From: Mycobacterium sp. WUMAC-067
GTDB taxonomy: Bacteria; Actinomycetota; Actinomycetes; Mycobacteriales; Mycobacteriaceae
Direction of reading: 5' to 3'
DNA: 64,000 bases
Assembly: GCF_020217485.1 (NCBI RefSeq)
Contig: NZ_JAEKMI010000020.1
Location: forward strand, 1-64,000
Shown: piece by piece, positions 55,566-64,000 of the stretch
Numbering within the stretch: position 1 is the stretch's first letter
Layout: every line of letters begins with the position of its first letter
Translations under genes and position numbers: made by a program
The notes under the pieces: generated by a model
Databases searched by the model: none
Seen by the model: only the letters and a program-made list of their open reading frames with translations
What the model was told of the DNA's origin: nothing

Positions 55566-56522
55566 GTGAAAGCATTCAAGGTTTCAGCGCGCACATCCGG
55601 CCTGCTGAAGCGCCTCAACCCGCGCAACAGACGCAGTCGCACCAACCCGGACGCGACCATGTCGCTGGTCGACCACCTCACCGAACTGCGCACACGGCTG
55701 CTCATCTCCCTGGCCGCGATCGTGCTGACCACAATTTTCGGGTTCATCTGGTACTCGCATCCGATCTTCGGGCTGGAAAGCCTCGGCGAATGGTTGCGTC
55801 ATCCCTACTGTTCGCTGCCGCAGTCGGCGCGCGCGGACATCAGCGCCGACGGGCAATGCCGGCTGCTGGCCACCGCGCCGTTCGACCAGTTCATGCTGCG
55901 GCTCAAGGTGGGGCTGACGGCCGGGGTGGTGCTGGCCTGCCCGGTGTGGTTTTACCAGCTGTGGGCGTTCATCACCCCCGGGCTCTACCAGAAGGAGCGC
56001 CGTTTCGCCGTCGCGTTCGTGGTCCCGGCGGTGGTGCTGTTCGCCGCGGGTGGGGCGCTGGCCTACTTCGTGCTGTCCAAGGCGCTGGGGTTCCTGCTGA
56101 CGGTCGGCAGCGACGTGCAGGTGACCGCCCTGTCCGGCGACCGCTACTTCGGGTTCCTGATCAATCTGCTGGTGGTGTTCGGCGTCAGCTTCGAATTCCC
56201 GCTGCTGATCGTCATGCTCAACACGGTCGGACTGCTGACCTACCAACGGCTCAAGTCGTGGCGGCGCGGTCTGATCTTCGCGATGTTCGTGTTCGCGGCA
56301 ATATTCACGCCCGGCTCCGACCCGTTTTCGATGACCGCGCTCGGACTGGCGCTGTCCGTGCTCCTCGAGTTCGCCATCCAGATCGCCCGCATCCACGACA
56401 AGCGCAAGGCCAAACGCGAAGCCCAGGCGGAGATCCCGGACGACGAAGCGTCGGTCATCGATCGGCCCACCGCGATACCGGAGCCGTCGGTCACCGCCGG
56501 GCAACACGACGATGTCACCTGA
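55566..56522 (+). CDS. tatC: Twin-arginine translocase subunit TatC
   Basis: 318 residues with six transmembrane helices. Family signatures are [15 protein letters not shown] with the signal-peptide-binding glutamate, [25 protein letters not shown] and [10 protein letters not shown]. TatC recognises twin-arginine signal peptides. The extra C-terminal tail after residue 275 ([16 protein letters not shown]) is hydrophilic. It starts 55 bases after tatA and overlaps helY by 11 bases. Confidence 0.96.
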   Translation: MKAFKVSARTSGLLKRLNPRNRRSRTNPDATMSLVDHLTELRTRLLISLAAIVLTTIFGFIWYSHPIFGLESLGEWLRHPYCSLPQSARADISADGQCRLLATAPFDQFMLRLKVGLTAGVVLACPVWFYQLWAFITPGLYQKERRFAVAFVVPAVVLFAAGGALAYFVLSKALGFLLTVGSDVQVTALSGDRYFGFLINLLVVFGVSFEFPLLIVMLNTVGLLTYQRLKSWRRGLIFAMFVFAAIFTPGSDPFSMTALGLALSVLLEFAIQIARIHDKRKAKREAQAEIPDDEASVIDRPTAIPEPSVTAGQHDDVT

Positions 56523-59310
56523 ACCGTCGGCGCCCCGTGAGGTCGCGGAGCTGGTCGAGCTCACCCGCTTCGCCGCGGAACTGCCCTTCGCGCTCGACGG
56601 CTTTCAGCATCGGGCGTGTGCGGCGCTCGAACGCGGCCACGGCGTGCTGGTCTGCGCGCCGACCGGGGCCGGCAAGACGGTGGTCGGCGAATTCGCGGTG
56701 CACCTGGCGCTGGCGGCCGGCGGCAAGTGCTTCTACACCACGCCGCTCAAAGCGCTGAGCAACCAGAAGCACACCGACCTGACCGCGCGCTACGGCCGCG
56801 ACCGCATCGGCCTGCTCACCGGGGACATGTCGGTCAACGCCGACGCGCCCGTCGTCGTCATGACGACCGAAGTGCTGCGCAACATGCTCTACGCGGATTC
56901 GCCTGCGCTGCAGGGACTTTCACACGTGGTGATGGACGAAGTGCATTTCCTGGCCGACCGGATGCGGGGCCCGGTGTGGGAAGAGGTGATCCTGCACCTG
57001 CCCGACGAGGTCCGCGTGGTCAGCCTGTCGGCGACGGTGAGCAACGCCGAGGAGTTCGGTGGCTGGATCCAGACCGTGCGCGGCGATACGACGGTCGTGG
57101 TCGACGAGCACCGGCCGGTGCCGCTCTGGCAACACGTGCTGGTGGGCAAGCGGCTGCTGGATCTGTTCGATTACGACAACGAGAAACCGGCCGCGGAGCG
57201 TCAACCGCGGGTCAATCCCGAACTGCTGCGCCACATTGCGCACCGCCGCGAGGCGGACCGCATGACCGACTGGCGTGGTCCCCGCCGGCAGGCGGGAAGG
57301 GGAGGCGCGGGACGGCCGTCGCGGCCCCGCTTCTACCGCACACCGGGGCGCCCGGACGTGATCGCGACCCTGGATTCCGAGGGGCTGCTGCCGGCGATCA
57401 CGTTCGTGTTCTCGCGGGCGGGCTGTGACGCCGCCGTCCAGCAATGCCTGCGTTCGCCCTTGCAGCTGACCACTCAGGAGGAGCGCGCGCAGATCGCCGA
57501 GGTGATCGAGCACCGCTGCGGCGATCTCGCCGACGCCGACCTGGCCGTGCTCGGCTACTACGAGTGGCGGGAGGGACTGCTGCGGGGTCTGGCCGCACAC
57601 CACGCCGGCATGTTGCCGGCGTTCCGGCACACGGTCGAAGAGCTCTTCACCGCCGGGCTGGTGCGGGCCGTGTTCGCCACCGAGACCTTGGCGCTCGGGA
57701 TCAACATGCCCGCCCGCACCGTGGTGCTCGAGCGGCTCGTCAAGTTCAACGGCGAGCAGCATATGGCCCTGACGCCGGGGGAGTACACCCAGTTGACGGG
57801 GCGCGCCGGGCGGCGCGGCATCGATGTCGAGGGCCACGCGGTGGTGCTCTGGAATCCCACCGAAGAAACCACCGAACCCTCCGCGGTCGCCGGGCTGGCC
57901 TCGACCCGTACCTTCCCGCTGCGCAGTTCGTTCGCCCCGTCGTACAACATGACGATCAACCTGGTGCAGCAGATGGGCCCCGAGCAGGCACATCGCTTGC
58001 TAGAGCAGTCATTTGCGCAATATCAGGCCGACCGTTCCGTCGTCGGGCTGGTGCGTGGCATCGAGCGGGGCAACGCGATGCTGGGCGAAATCGCTACCGG
58101 GCTGGGCGGCCCCAAGGCGCCGATCCTCGAGTACGCCCGGATGCGCGCGCGCATCTCCGAGATGGAGCGCGCGCAGTCGCGCGCCTCGCGACTGCAACGG
58201 CGGCAGGCGGCCAGCGACGCGCTGGCCGCGCTGCGCCGGGGTGACATCATCAACATCACCCACGGCCGGCGCGGTGGCCTGGCCGTGGTGCTGGAATCGG
58301 CACGCGACAGCTCCGACCCGCGGCCGTTGGTGCTCACCGAAAACCGCTGGGCGGGAAGGATTTCCTCGGCCGACTATTCGGGCGTGTCCGCGCCGGTCGG
58401 TTCGATGCCACTGCCGAAGCGGGTCGAGCACCGGCAGCCACGGGTCCGCCGCGATCTGGCGTCGGCGCTCCGCTCGGCGGCCGCCGAGCTGACCACTCCG
58501 GCCAGGCGCCGCGGCCGTGGGGACGGCGACGGCGAGTTTCATGACCCGGAGCTGGCGAAGTTGCGCGAACAGCTGCGCCGTCACCCGTCGCACAACACGC
58601 CGGGCCTGGAAGCCCAGGTCCGCGAGGCCGAGCGCTATCTGCGGATCGAACGCGACAACGCGCAACTGGAGAAAAAGGTTGCGGCAGCGACGAATTCGCT
58701 GGCCCGAACCTTCGATCGAATCGTCGGACTGCTCACCGAGCGCGGCTTCATCGAAGGCCGCGACGGCGATCCCCGCGTCACCGACGCCGGGCGGTTGCTG
58801 GCGCGCATCTACAGCGAAAGCGACCTGCTGGTCGCCGAATGCCTGCGCACCGGCGCGTGGTCGGGCTTGAAGCCCGCGGAGCTGGCGGCGGTGGTCTCGT
58901 CGGTGCTGTACGAGACCCGAGGTGGGGACGGGCCGGGCGCGGCGTTTGCGGCCGATGCCCCCACCCAGCAACTGCGGCAGGCGCTGCAGCAGACGTCGAG
59001 GCTGTCGATGGCCTTGCGCGCCGACGAGCAGTCGCACCGGATCGCCCCGAGCCGCGAGCCCGACGACGGCTTCGTCACCGTCATCTACCGTTGGGCCCGG
59101 ACGGGCGATCTGGCCGCCGCGCTGGCGGCGGCCGACCCGGCGGGCACCGGCTCGCCGCTGTTGGCGGGCGATTTCGTGCGGTGGTGCCGGCAGGCGCTCG
59201 ACCTGCTGGATCAGGTGCGCAACGCCGCCCCGGACGCCGAGGTCCGGACCACCGCGAAGCGGGCCATCAACGACATTCGGCGCGGCGTCGTCGCAGTTGA
59301 CGCCGGGTAG
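56512..59310 (+). CDS. helY: Ski2-like RNA/DNA helicase HelY
   Basis: 932 residues. The SF2 helicase core is complete: Walker A APTGAGKT at 49-56, DEVH box at 142-145, SLSATVSN, and the C-terminal motif [14 protein letters not shown]. The C-terminal third matches the DSHCT-type domain of Ski2/Mtr4 proteins ([17 protein letters not shown] nearby). It is thought to unwind RNA. It overlaps tatC, so it is read from the tatAC transcript, an arrangement conserved in mycobacteria. Confidence 0.95.
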   Translation: MSPEPSAPREVAELVELTRFAAELPFALDGFQHRACAALERGHGVLVCAPTGAGKTVVGEFAVHLALAAGGKCFYTTPLKALSNQKHTDLTARYGRDRIGLLTGDMSVNADAPVVVMTTEVLRNMLYADSPALQGLSHVVMDEVHFLADRMRGPVWEEVILHLPDEVRVVSLSATVSNAEEFGGWIQTVRGDTTVVVDEHRPVPLWQHVLVGKRLLDLFDYDNEKPAAERQPRVNPELLRHIAHRREADRMTDWRGPRRQAGRGGAGRPSRPRFYRTPGRPDVIATLDSEGLLPAITFVFSRAGCDAAVQQCLRSPLQLTTQEERAQIAEVIEHRCGDLADADLAVLGYYEWREGLLRGLAAHHAGMLPAFRHTVEELFTAGLVRAVFATETLALGINMPARTVVLERLVKFNGEQHMALTPGEYTQLTGRAGRRGIDVEGHAVVLWNPTEETTEPSAVAGLASTRTFPLRSSFAPSYNMTINLVQQMGPEQAHRLLEQSFAQYQADRSVVGLVRGIERGNAMLGEIATGLGGPKAPILEYARMRARISEMERAQSRASRLQRRQAASDALAALRRGDIINITHGRRGGLAVVLESARDSSDPRPLVLTENRWAGRISSADYSGVSAPVGSMPLPKRVEHRQPRVRRDLASALRSAAAELTTPARRRGRGDGDGEFHDPELAKLREQLRRHPSHNTPGLEAQVREAERYLRIERDNAQLEKKVAAATNSLARTFDRIVGLLTERGFIEGRDGDPRVTDAGRLLARIYSESDLLVAECLRTGAWSGLKPAELAAVVSSVLYETRGGDGPGAAFAADAPTQQLRQALQQTSRLSMALRADEQSHRIAPSREPDDGFVTVIYRWARTGDLAAALAAADPAGTGSPLLAGDFVRWCRQALDLLDQVRNAAPDAEVRTTAKRAINDIRRGVVAVDAG

Positions 59311-59375
59311 GCTAGGCCGGAGCTACCGTTAAACGCCGATAGTTCATGCCGAGACACAAGGGGCTGAGGAGAAAG

Positions 59376-60146
59376 ATGAGCGGACCGCAGGGATCGGACC
59401 AGCAGTGGCAACCGCCTGGCCAAGGTCAAGGCAGCGACCACTCGTCGGACCCGACCCAGGTGGCGCCGAGTTGGCAGGATCAGTCGACCCAGGAAGCCTC
59501 GTGGCAGGCCCCCGCCTACACGCCGCCCGCCGACTACCCGCAGTACCAGCAGCCGGCCGAACAGGCCTATCCCCAGCAGTACCCCCAGCAGCCGGGCTAC
59601 GCCCAGCCCGGGCAGTACGGCCAGCCCGGCCAATACGGCCAGCCGGGTCAGTACGGGCAGCCGGGCCAGTACCCGCAGCCCGGCCAGTACCCGCAGCCGG
59701 GCCAGTACCCGCAGCCGGGCCAATACGGTCAATACGGCCAGCCGGGTCAGTACGGCCAGCCGGGCCAGTACCCGCAGCAGTACCCGCCATATGAGCAGCC
59801 CGGCAAGAAGCGACCGGTCGGGCTGATCGCCGGTGTGGGCGGCGGGATCGCGTTGCTGCTCGTCGTCGTCGTGCTGGTGCTGGGCTTCTGGCAGCCGGGC
59901 TTCTTCGTCACCACCAAGCTGGACGTCAGCAAGGCGCAGGCCGGGGTCCAGCAGGTCCTCAGCGACGAGACCAACGGCTACGGCGCCAAGAACGTCAAAG
60001 ACGTCAAGTGCAACCACGGCCAAGACCCGACCGTCAAGAAGGGCGCCACGTTCGACTGCGACGTCAGCATCGACGGCGCCCCGAAGCACGTCACGGTGAC
60101 CTTCCAGGACAACAAGGGCACCTACGAGGTCGGCCGCCCGCAGTAG
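59376..60146 (+). CDS. Single-pass membrane protein with PGQY repeats and DUF4333 domain (Rv2091c-like)
   Basis: 256 residues from ATG 59376, just after GAGGAG; an in-frame ATG at 59346 is possible. The N-terminal half is low-complexity and cytoplasmic, with at least ten units of the type GQYGQP or GQYPQP between about residues 75 and 140. A single transmembrane helix ([22 protein letters not shown]) follows, then an external DUF4333 domain with two cysteines (VKCNHGQDP and FDCDVSIDG). Proline/tyrosine-rich tails often drive condensate or scaffold formation, which is inference. Unit number probably varies between strains. Confidence 0.88.
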   Translation: MSGPQGSDQQWQPPGQGQGSDHSSDPTQVAPSWQDQSTQEASWQAPAYTPPADYPQYQQPAEQAYPQQYPQQPGYAQPGQYGQPGQYGQPGQYGQPGQYPQPGQYPQPGQYPQPGQYGQYGQPGQYGQPGQYPQQYPPYEQPGKKRPVGLIAGVGGGIALLLVVVVLVLGFWQPGFFVTTKLDVSKAQAGVQQVLSDETNGYGAKNVKDVKCNHGQDPTVKKGATFDCDVSIDGAPKHVTVTFQDNKGTYEVGRPQ

Positions 60147-61103
60147 TTACGTCGGCAGGGCGTCCAGCGCTTTCTGCAAGCGCGCGATCGACGAGCCGAC
60201 ACCCAGTTCGGTCGCCAGCGTGGCGGTTCGGCGGGGATCGGCGGCGACCAGCGGAAGTTTGTCGCTGGCGGTCGAGAAGGTGACGGGCGCGTCGGTGGCC
60301 ACCCGCACCACGTGGCCGGCCGCCTCGATGTAGTCCAGCGCGCCCAGCAGTTTCGCCCGCAGACCCTTGGGCATCTTCGACTTCGGGTCGTGGGCGGCGG
60401 CCAGGATCTGTTCCAGCGACCCGTGCTGGGCGAGCAGCGCCGCCGCCGTCTTCTCACCGACGCCCGGAACGCCCGGCAAGCCGTCGGACGGGTCGCCGCG
60501 CAGCAGCGCGAGTTCGGCGTAGGCGGGCCCGGCACGCTCGACCGGCACACCATAGTGTTCGGCCACCTCGGCGGGCCCGAGCAGCGTGGCTTTGCTCAGC
60601 CCGCGACCGAGGTAGAGCACCCGCACCGGAACGGGATCGTCCGCCACCACCTGCATCAGGTCGCGGTCGCCGCTCACCACGACGACCGGGTCGTCGCGTT
60701 CCCGCGCGGCCAGCGTGCCCAGCACGTCGTCGGCCTCAAAGCCCTCCGCGCCCGCCGTGGGGATCCCGAAGGCGTCAAGCAGTTCGGCGATCATGTCGAT
60801 CTGGGGTGTCAGGTCGTCGGGAACCTCCTCGACGTCCGGTTCGCCCGGCGGCTCGGGCTCGGCCACGCGGTGGGCCTTGTAGGACGGCACGAGGTCGACC
60901 CGGAACTGCGGCCGCCAATCTAGGTCGAGGCAGACCACCAGCCGGCTGGGGCGCTGCTGGGTGATCACAAATGCGACGGAATCGATGAATCCGCGAACGG
61001 CGTTGACGGGCCGGCCGTCTGGGGCGGTGATCGACGACGGCACGCCGAAATACGAACGGAACCACATGCTGGCGCCATCGAGCAGCACTAGTGGTCCTGG
61101 CAT
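60147..61103 (-). CDS. 5'-3' exonuclease, FEN/Pol I N-terminal type (Rv2090-like)
   Basis: 318 residues. The flap-nuclease fold is shown by [14 protein letters not shown], the acidic cluster [14 protein letters not shown] and [12 protein letters not shown], and the helix-hairpin-helix region [18 protein letters not shown]. These supply the two-metal active site and DNA binding. It resembles the 5' nuclease domain of DNA polymerase I as a stand-alone protein and probably removes RNA primers or flaps. It is convergent with the Rv2091c-like gene and divergent from pepE. Confidence 0.93.
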   Translation of the reverse strand: MPGPLVLLDGASMWFRSYFGVPSSITAPDGRPVNAVRGFIDSVAFVITQQRPSRLVVCLDLDWRPQFRVDLVPSYKAHRVAEPEPPGEPDVEEVPDDLTPQIDMIAELLDAFGIPTAGAEGFEADDVLGTLAARERDDPVVVVSGDRDLMQVVADDPVPVRVLYLGRGLSKATLLGPAEVAEHYGVPVERAGPAYAELALLRGDPSDGLPGVPGVGEKTAAALLAQHGSLEQILAAAHDPKSKMPKGLRAKLLGALDYIEAAGHVVRVATDAPVTFSTASDKLPLVAADPRRTATLATELGVGSSIARLQKALDALPT

Positions 61104-61138
61104 GCCCGCTATGGTCTCACGCCGCCCGCGGTCTCCCG

Positions 61139-61203
61139 CCGCCGAACGTCGACTCGCTGTCGACCCACGGGCGAAATCGGCGCAACGAGTCGACGTTCGG
61201 CGG
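61139..61203. repeat. Perfect 18-bp inverted repeat with 29-base spacer
   Basis: CCGCCGAACGTCGACTCG (61139-61156) and its exact reverse complement (61186-61203) flank a 29-base spacer. It sits between two divergent promoters, entirely outside the genes, and ends seven bases before the pepE -10 box. It could be an operator for a dimeric or tetrameric regulator, a cruciform, or one copy of a dispersed palindromic repeat. Confidence 0.9.
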
Positions 61204-61209
61204 GCGGGT

Positions 61210-61215
61210 TAGCCT
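61210..61215 (+). promoter_or_regulatory. -10 box of a leaderless promoter for pepE
   Basis: TAGCCT lies seven bases before ATG 61223 and directly after the inverted repeat. The long upstream frame from 61091 is therefore not used. Confidence 0.6.
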
Positions 61216-61222
61216 GGCTGCC

Positions 61223-62350
61223 ATGGAGTCACACCGCTTCGACGCAGCTGTGTATGCCCGCCGACTGGGCGCGGCCGCCGCCGCGGCCGCCGACGCGGGT
61301 CTGGCCGGGCTGGTCATCACACCCGGGTATGACCTGCGCTACCTCGTCGGGTCGCGCGCCCAGACCATGGAGCGGTTCACCGCGCTGGTGTTGCCCGCGT
61401 CCGGTGACCCCACGGTGGTGGTGCCGCGGCTGGAGCTGGCCTCGCTCAAAGGGTCGGCCATCGCCGAACTCGGGCTGGCTGTGCGCGATTGGGTCGACGG
61501 TGACAATCCCTACGACTTGGTGTGCGCCGCGCTGGGCGCTGCCCCCGCCGCGACCGCAGTGACCGATTCCATGCCGGCGCTGCATCTTCTGCCGCTGGCC
61601 GATGTGCTCGGCGTGCTGCCGGTTCTGGCCACCGATGTGCTGCGCACGCTGCGAATGGTCAAGGAGGAGTGCGAAGTCGACGCGTTGCGCAAAGCCGGAG
61701 CGGCCATCGATCGGGTCCACGCCCGGGTGCCCGAGTTTCTGGTGCCCGGCCGCACCGAGGCCGACGTCGCCGCCGACATCGCGGACGCCATTGTGGCCGA
61801 AGGGCATTCGGAGGTGGCGTTCATCATCGTCGGATCGGGGCCGCACGGTGCCGACCCGCACCACGGATATTCGGATCGCGAACTGCAGGCCGGCGACATC
61901 GTCGTCGTCGACATCGGCGGCGCCTATGAACCCGGTTACAACTCCGACTCGACGCGCACGTACAGCCTCGGTGAGCCGAATCCGGAAGTAGCTCAACAAT
62001 ATTCGGTGCTGCAGCGCGCCCAGCGCGCAGCTTATGAGTCGGTCCGTCCGGGCGTGACGGCCGAACAGGTCGACGCGGCGGCCCGCGATGTGCTGGCCGC
62101 CGAAGGCCTCGCCGAGTATTTCGTGCACCGCACCGGGCACGGTATCGGCTTGTCGGTGCACGAAGAGCCCTACATCGTCGCCGGAAACGACCTGCCGTTG
62201 ACCGCGGGCATGGCGTTTTCCATCGAGCCGGGCATCTATTTCCCGGGCCGCTGGGGCGCGCGCATCGAGGACATCGTCGTCGTGACCGAGGACGGCGCCC
62301 TGGCCGTCAACAACCGGCCGCACGAACTGATCGTCGTTCCGGTCGGCTGA
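61223..62350 (+). CDS. pepE: Xaa-Pro dipeptidase/aminopeptidase PepE (M24 family)
   Basis: 375 residues, the length I recall for the M. tuberculosis protein. The C-terminal pita-bread domain shows the five metal ligands of M24 enzymes: VVDIGGAYEPGYNSDSTRT (two Asp), HRTGHGIGLSVHEEP (His), FSIEPGIYF (Glu) and GARIEDIVVV (Glu). The N-terminal domain is of creatinase type. It cleaves X-Pro peptide bonds in the cytosol and may finish peptides released by the proteasome, an inference from location. Confidence 0.95.
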   Translation: MESHRFDAAVYARRLGAAAAAAADAGLAGLVITPGYDLRYLVGSRAQTMERFTALVLPASGDPTVVVPRLELASLKGSAIAELGLAVRDWVDGDNPYDLVCAALGAAPAATAVTDSMPALHLLPLADVLGVLPVLATDVLRTLRMVKEECEVDALRKAGAAIDRVHARVPEFLVPGRTEADVAADIADAIVAEGHSEVAFIIVGSGPHGADPHHGYSDRELQAGDIVVVDIGGAYEPGYNSDSTRTYSLGEPNPEVAQQYSVLQRAQRAAYESVRPGVTAEQVDAAARDVLAAEGLAEYFVHRTGHGIGLSVHEEPYIVAGNDLPLTAGMAFSIEPGIYFPGRWGARIEDIVVVTEDGALAVNNRPHELIVVPVG

Positions 62351-62441
62351 CGCTGGGGATGAGTGAGTTGTGGCGCCCGGGTGGCGCGGCTAGCTTGGCG
62401 GCAGCGAGCATTGGGTGAGTAGCGACGACGGGCGGGCCTGA

Positions 62442-62454
62442 GCGAAAATTTCGC
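62442..62454. promoter_or_regulatory. Palindrome in front of the CpnT-like gene
   Basis: GCGAAA-A-TTTCGC is a perfect 6-bp inverted repeat ending two bases before the GTG. No Shine-Dalgarno is present in the usual window. It could be an operator or a small translation-blocking hairpin. Confidence 0.35.
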
Positions 62455-62456
62455 CT

Positions 62457-64000
62457 GTGGCTCCCTTGGCAGTTGATCCGGAGGCGTTGTATGCCGCGGG
62501 CAGCGCCGTGGTTGCCGCCGGTGATGGCCTTGCCGCAAGTCTGAGCATCCTTACCGCTGGTTTCTCGGCCCACACCGGTGTGGACCGCGCCGGCGAGGTA
62601 TTCGGCTTGGCGTATCAAGACACGGCGGAATCGCTGCTGAAGGCGGTGGCGGCGGCCGTCAACGCGTGCCGGCAATGCGGGGCCGTCATCCAGCAGGGGG
62701 CGGCGAACTACTCGAGTGTCGATGCGGCTTCGACGCTGGGCGGCGGTGGCGGCGTATTGCAGTCGCCGTCTCCGCCGGCCGAGCTCGCGGCGCCCAAAGC
62801 TCCGGGAACGATGGGGCCCGGCGAGCCGCCACCGCTGCTGTGGGCGGTCGTGCAGTCGCTCGTCCTCGAGTTATGGCTCGACGGTGATGTGGCGGGCTTG
62901 CGTGGTGCCGCCTCGCGTTGGCGTGGCTTCGCTGGGGCGGCCCAAGGGGTTCAGGGAACTCTCAACGGGGCGAAGGCGCTGTTCGATAGCCAACACATTC
63001 CTGAAGGCGAACAGATCGATAACGCTCTGAACGAAATAGGTTCTGCGGCAGCGTCTATCGGAGAGCAGTGCGGCAAGCTCGCGACCACCATCGATAAGTT
63101 TGCCGACCGGGTCGACCATGCCCAGCATGCGATCCGGGACCTGCTGCACCGGATCGGATCTTTGGGCGACCTCGGTCACGACATCATGCTGATGATCGAC
63201 GGCGACGCGTGGGACGAGATCAAAAAGATCGCCAAGGACATCAACGACGTACTCCATCATCTCGGACAGGAAGCGCGGGCCTGCGAACAGGGGATCAGGT
63301 TGCTCATGCAAGCGGCCGATCGCCAAGTCGTCACGTGCGAGAAGTACGCGCGGCGGGGTCTCGTCCAGTTCTTGGGTGAGGACGTCGGCAATCCGGTGGC
63401 GACCGTATTCGATACCTATATCAACGCCCATGAGGGTGTTCTCAAAGGCGCGGTCGGCATGGGGTTAGGCCTCGTCGACCTGAGCCCGCATTGGCTCGCC
63501 GTCGACCCTCAGGGTGCGGGCGCCACCTGGACCGGGCTGGCGAAGAACGCGTGGAAAGGGAGTTTGTTCAACGCTGCCCTCAATCCCGAGGAGTTCGCGG
63601 AAACGCGGCAGCAGGAGCTGAAAGGCCTGGTGCATGCCGAGGATTGGACCGGCGACCGGCCGGGATTGGCCGCCGGTGAAAACGTGTTCGACGTCGCCGC
63701 GCTGATCGCGCCCGGTTTTGGTGAGGCGGGCGCGGCGGCCGACGGTGCGGGTGCGGCGGCACGCGGCGCCGAAGCGGAGGCGGAGGCCGCCGGCGCCGCC
63801 GGGCGTGTCAGCGGAAAAGGGTCCGAAGCGCTTGGCGGGATCACCAGCGCGCGGGGAGCCCTGACCGACATCACAAAAACGGGCAGCGACCTGACCAAAA
63901 ACCTTGAAGGAGTCACGAAGGACCTGCCGAAGGTTGAGCCTCCTGCGAGTGGCGCTCCGGTGGCATTGCCCGGCAAGCCGATTGAGCCGCCGGTCGAATC
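62457..64000 (+). CDS. CpnT-like polymorphic toxin, N-terminal part (runs off the window)
   Basis: The frame is open from GTG 62457 to the window end (514 codons, no stop). Its start V-A-P-L-A-V-D-P-E-A-L followed by SAVVAAGDGL closely matches the start of M. tuberculosis CpnT (Rv3903c), as I remember it. The first 100 residues form a WXG100/EspC-like helical hairpin. A long helical region with CEQGIRLLMQAADRQ and NPVATVFDTYINAHEGVLKG then matches the layout of the CpnT channel domain. An Ala/Pro-rich linker begins near residue 410 (EAEAEAAGAAGRVSGKG). CpnT is exported with type VII machinery and ends in an NAD-cleaving toxin; here the effector and any immunity gene lie beyond the window. There is no esxEF-like pair upstream. 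Confidence 0.75.
   Translation, partial: MAPLAVDPEALYAAGSAVVAAGDGLAASLSILTAGFSAHTGVDRAGEVFGLAYQDTAESLLKAVAAAVNACRQCGAVIQQGAANYSSVDAASTLGGGGGVLQSPSPPAELAAPKAPGTMGPGEPPPLLWAVVQSLVLELWLDGDVAGLRGAASRWRGFAGAAQGVQGTLNGAKALFDSQHIPEGEQIDNALNEIGSAAASIGEQCGKLATTIDKFADRVDHAQHAIRDLLHRIGSLGDLGHDIMLMIDGDAWDEIKKIAKDINDVLHHLGQEARACEQGIRLLMQAADRQVVTCEKYARRGLVQFLGEDVGNPVATVFDTYINAHEGVLKGAVGMGLGLVDLSPHWLAVDPQGAGATWTGLAKNAWKGSLFNAALNPEEFAETRQQELKGLVHAEDWTGDRPGLAAGENVFDVAALIAPGFGEAGAAADGAGAAARGAEAEAEAAGAAGRVSGKGSEALGGITSARGALTDITKTGSDLTKNLEGVTKDLPKVEPPASGAPVALPGKPIEPPVE

Noticed and set aside
59590..59800. CRISPR-like tandem repeats
   Set aside because: The periodic units are in frame and encode PGQY repeats without spacers.

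Overview
The window comes from a mycobacterium, most likely a slow-growing non-tuberculous species. The evidence is high GC, frequent GTG starts, an intact Pup-proteasome locus, an mce operon, an ansP1/metH/hisEG/trmI block and a CpnT-like protein. From about 17 kb to 62.4 kb the gene order follows the M. tuberculosis H37Rv block Rv2129c to Rv2089c, read in the opposite direction. Rv-number equivalences are from memory of protein sequence and gene order, not from a search.

Region 1 (2-16123) is an accessory biosynthetic cluster, all on the + strand. It holds the end of an NRPS (partial C, A, T, TE), a 68-codon ORF, a DHA2-type MFS exporter, a 45-codon MbtH-like remnant overlapping the next start, a mycocerosic-acid-synthase-type PKS, a cytochrome P450, a small exported hemophore-like protein starting at TTG, a siderophore-interacting-type flavoprotein and a fatty acyl-AMP ligase. 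Together they suggest a lipopeptide or lipid with acyl activation, chain building, oxidation and export. The product is unknown. A gene-free stretch of about 970 bases with lower GC follows.

Region 2 (17094-25944) holds an SDR, ansP1, a PAC2-family protein and metH. metH is preceded by a probable leaderless small ORF and a convincing S-adenosylhomocysteine (SAH) riboswitch whose fold can expose or hide the ribosome binding site. A TetR gene and a divergent small membrane protein share two copies of the palindrome ATAAC-N4-GTTAT.

Region 3 (25941-36439, minus strand) is a complete mce operon: yrbEA, yrbEB, mceA-F, one Mce-associated membrane protein and an MPT64-like exported protein, almost all overlapping or nearly touching. 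It lies between metH and hisE, where H37Rv has only a PPE gene. A palindrome-rich AT-rich gap separates it from a divergent TetR gene.

Region 4 (37393-43300) holds hisE, hisG, a DUF4126 membrane protein, an extra mercuric-reductase-like flavoprotein, a RecB-type nuclease, trmI, a DUF503 protein and lppK.

Region 5 (43619-55136) is the proteasome system: mpa, an unrecognised 601-residue protein, an Rv2114-like gene, dop, pup, prcB, prcA, pafA, pafB and pafC. It lacks the PE/PPE and insertion-sequence block that splits this locus in H37Rv. tatA, tatC, helY, an Rv2091c-like repeat protein, an Rv2090-like nuclease and pepE follow. The last two flank a perfect 18-bp inverted repeat.

Region 6 (62457 to the end) is an ORF running off the window. 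It encodes the N-terminal part of a CpnT-like (type VII secretion-linked) polymorphic toxin; its C-terminal effector domain is outside.

A recurring signal is the mycobacterial leaderless architecture, a TANNNT -10 box 6-7 bases before an ATG/GTG. It is visible for dop, pafA, pafB, pepE, the SDR, the RecB-like gene, the PAC2 gene, the 601-residue gene and the small ORF before metH, and it fixes several start codons.
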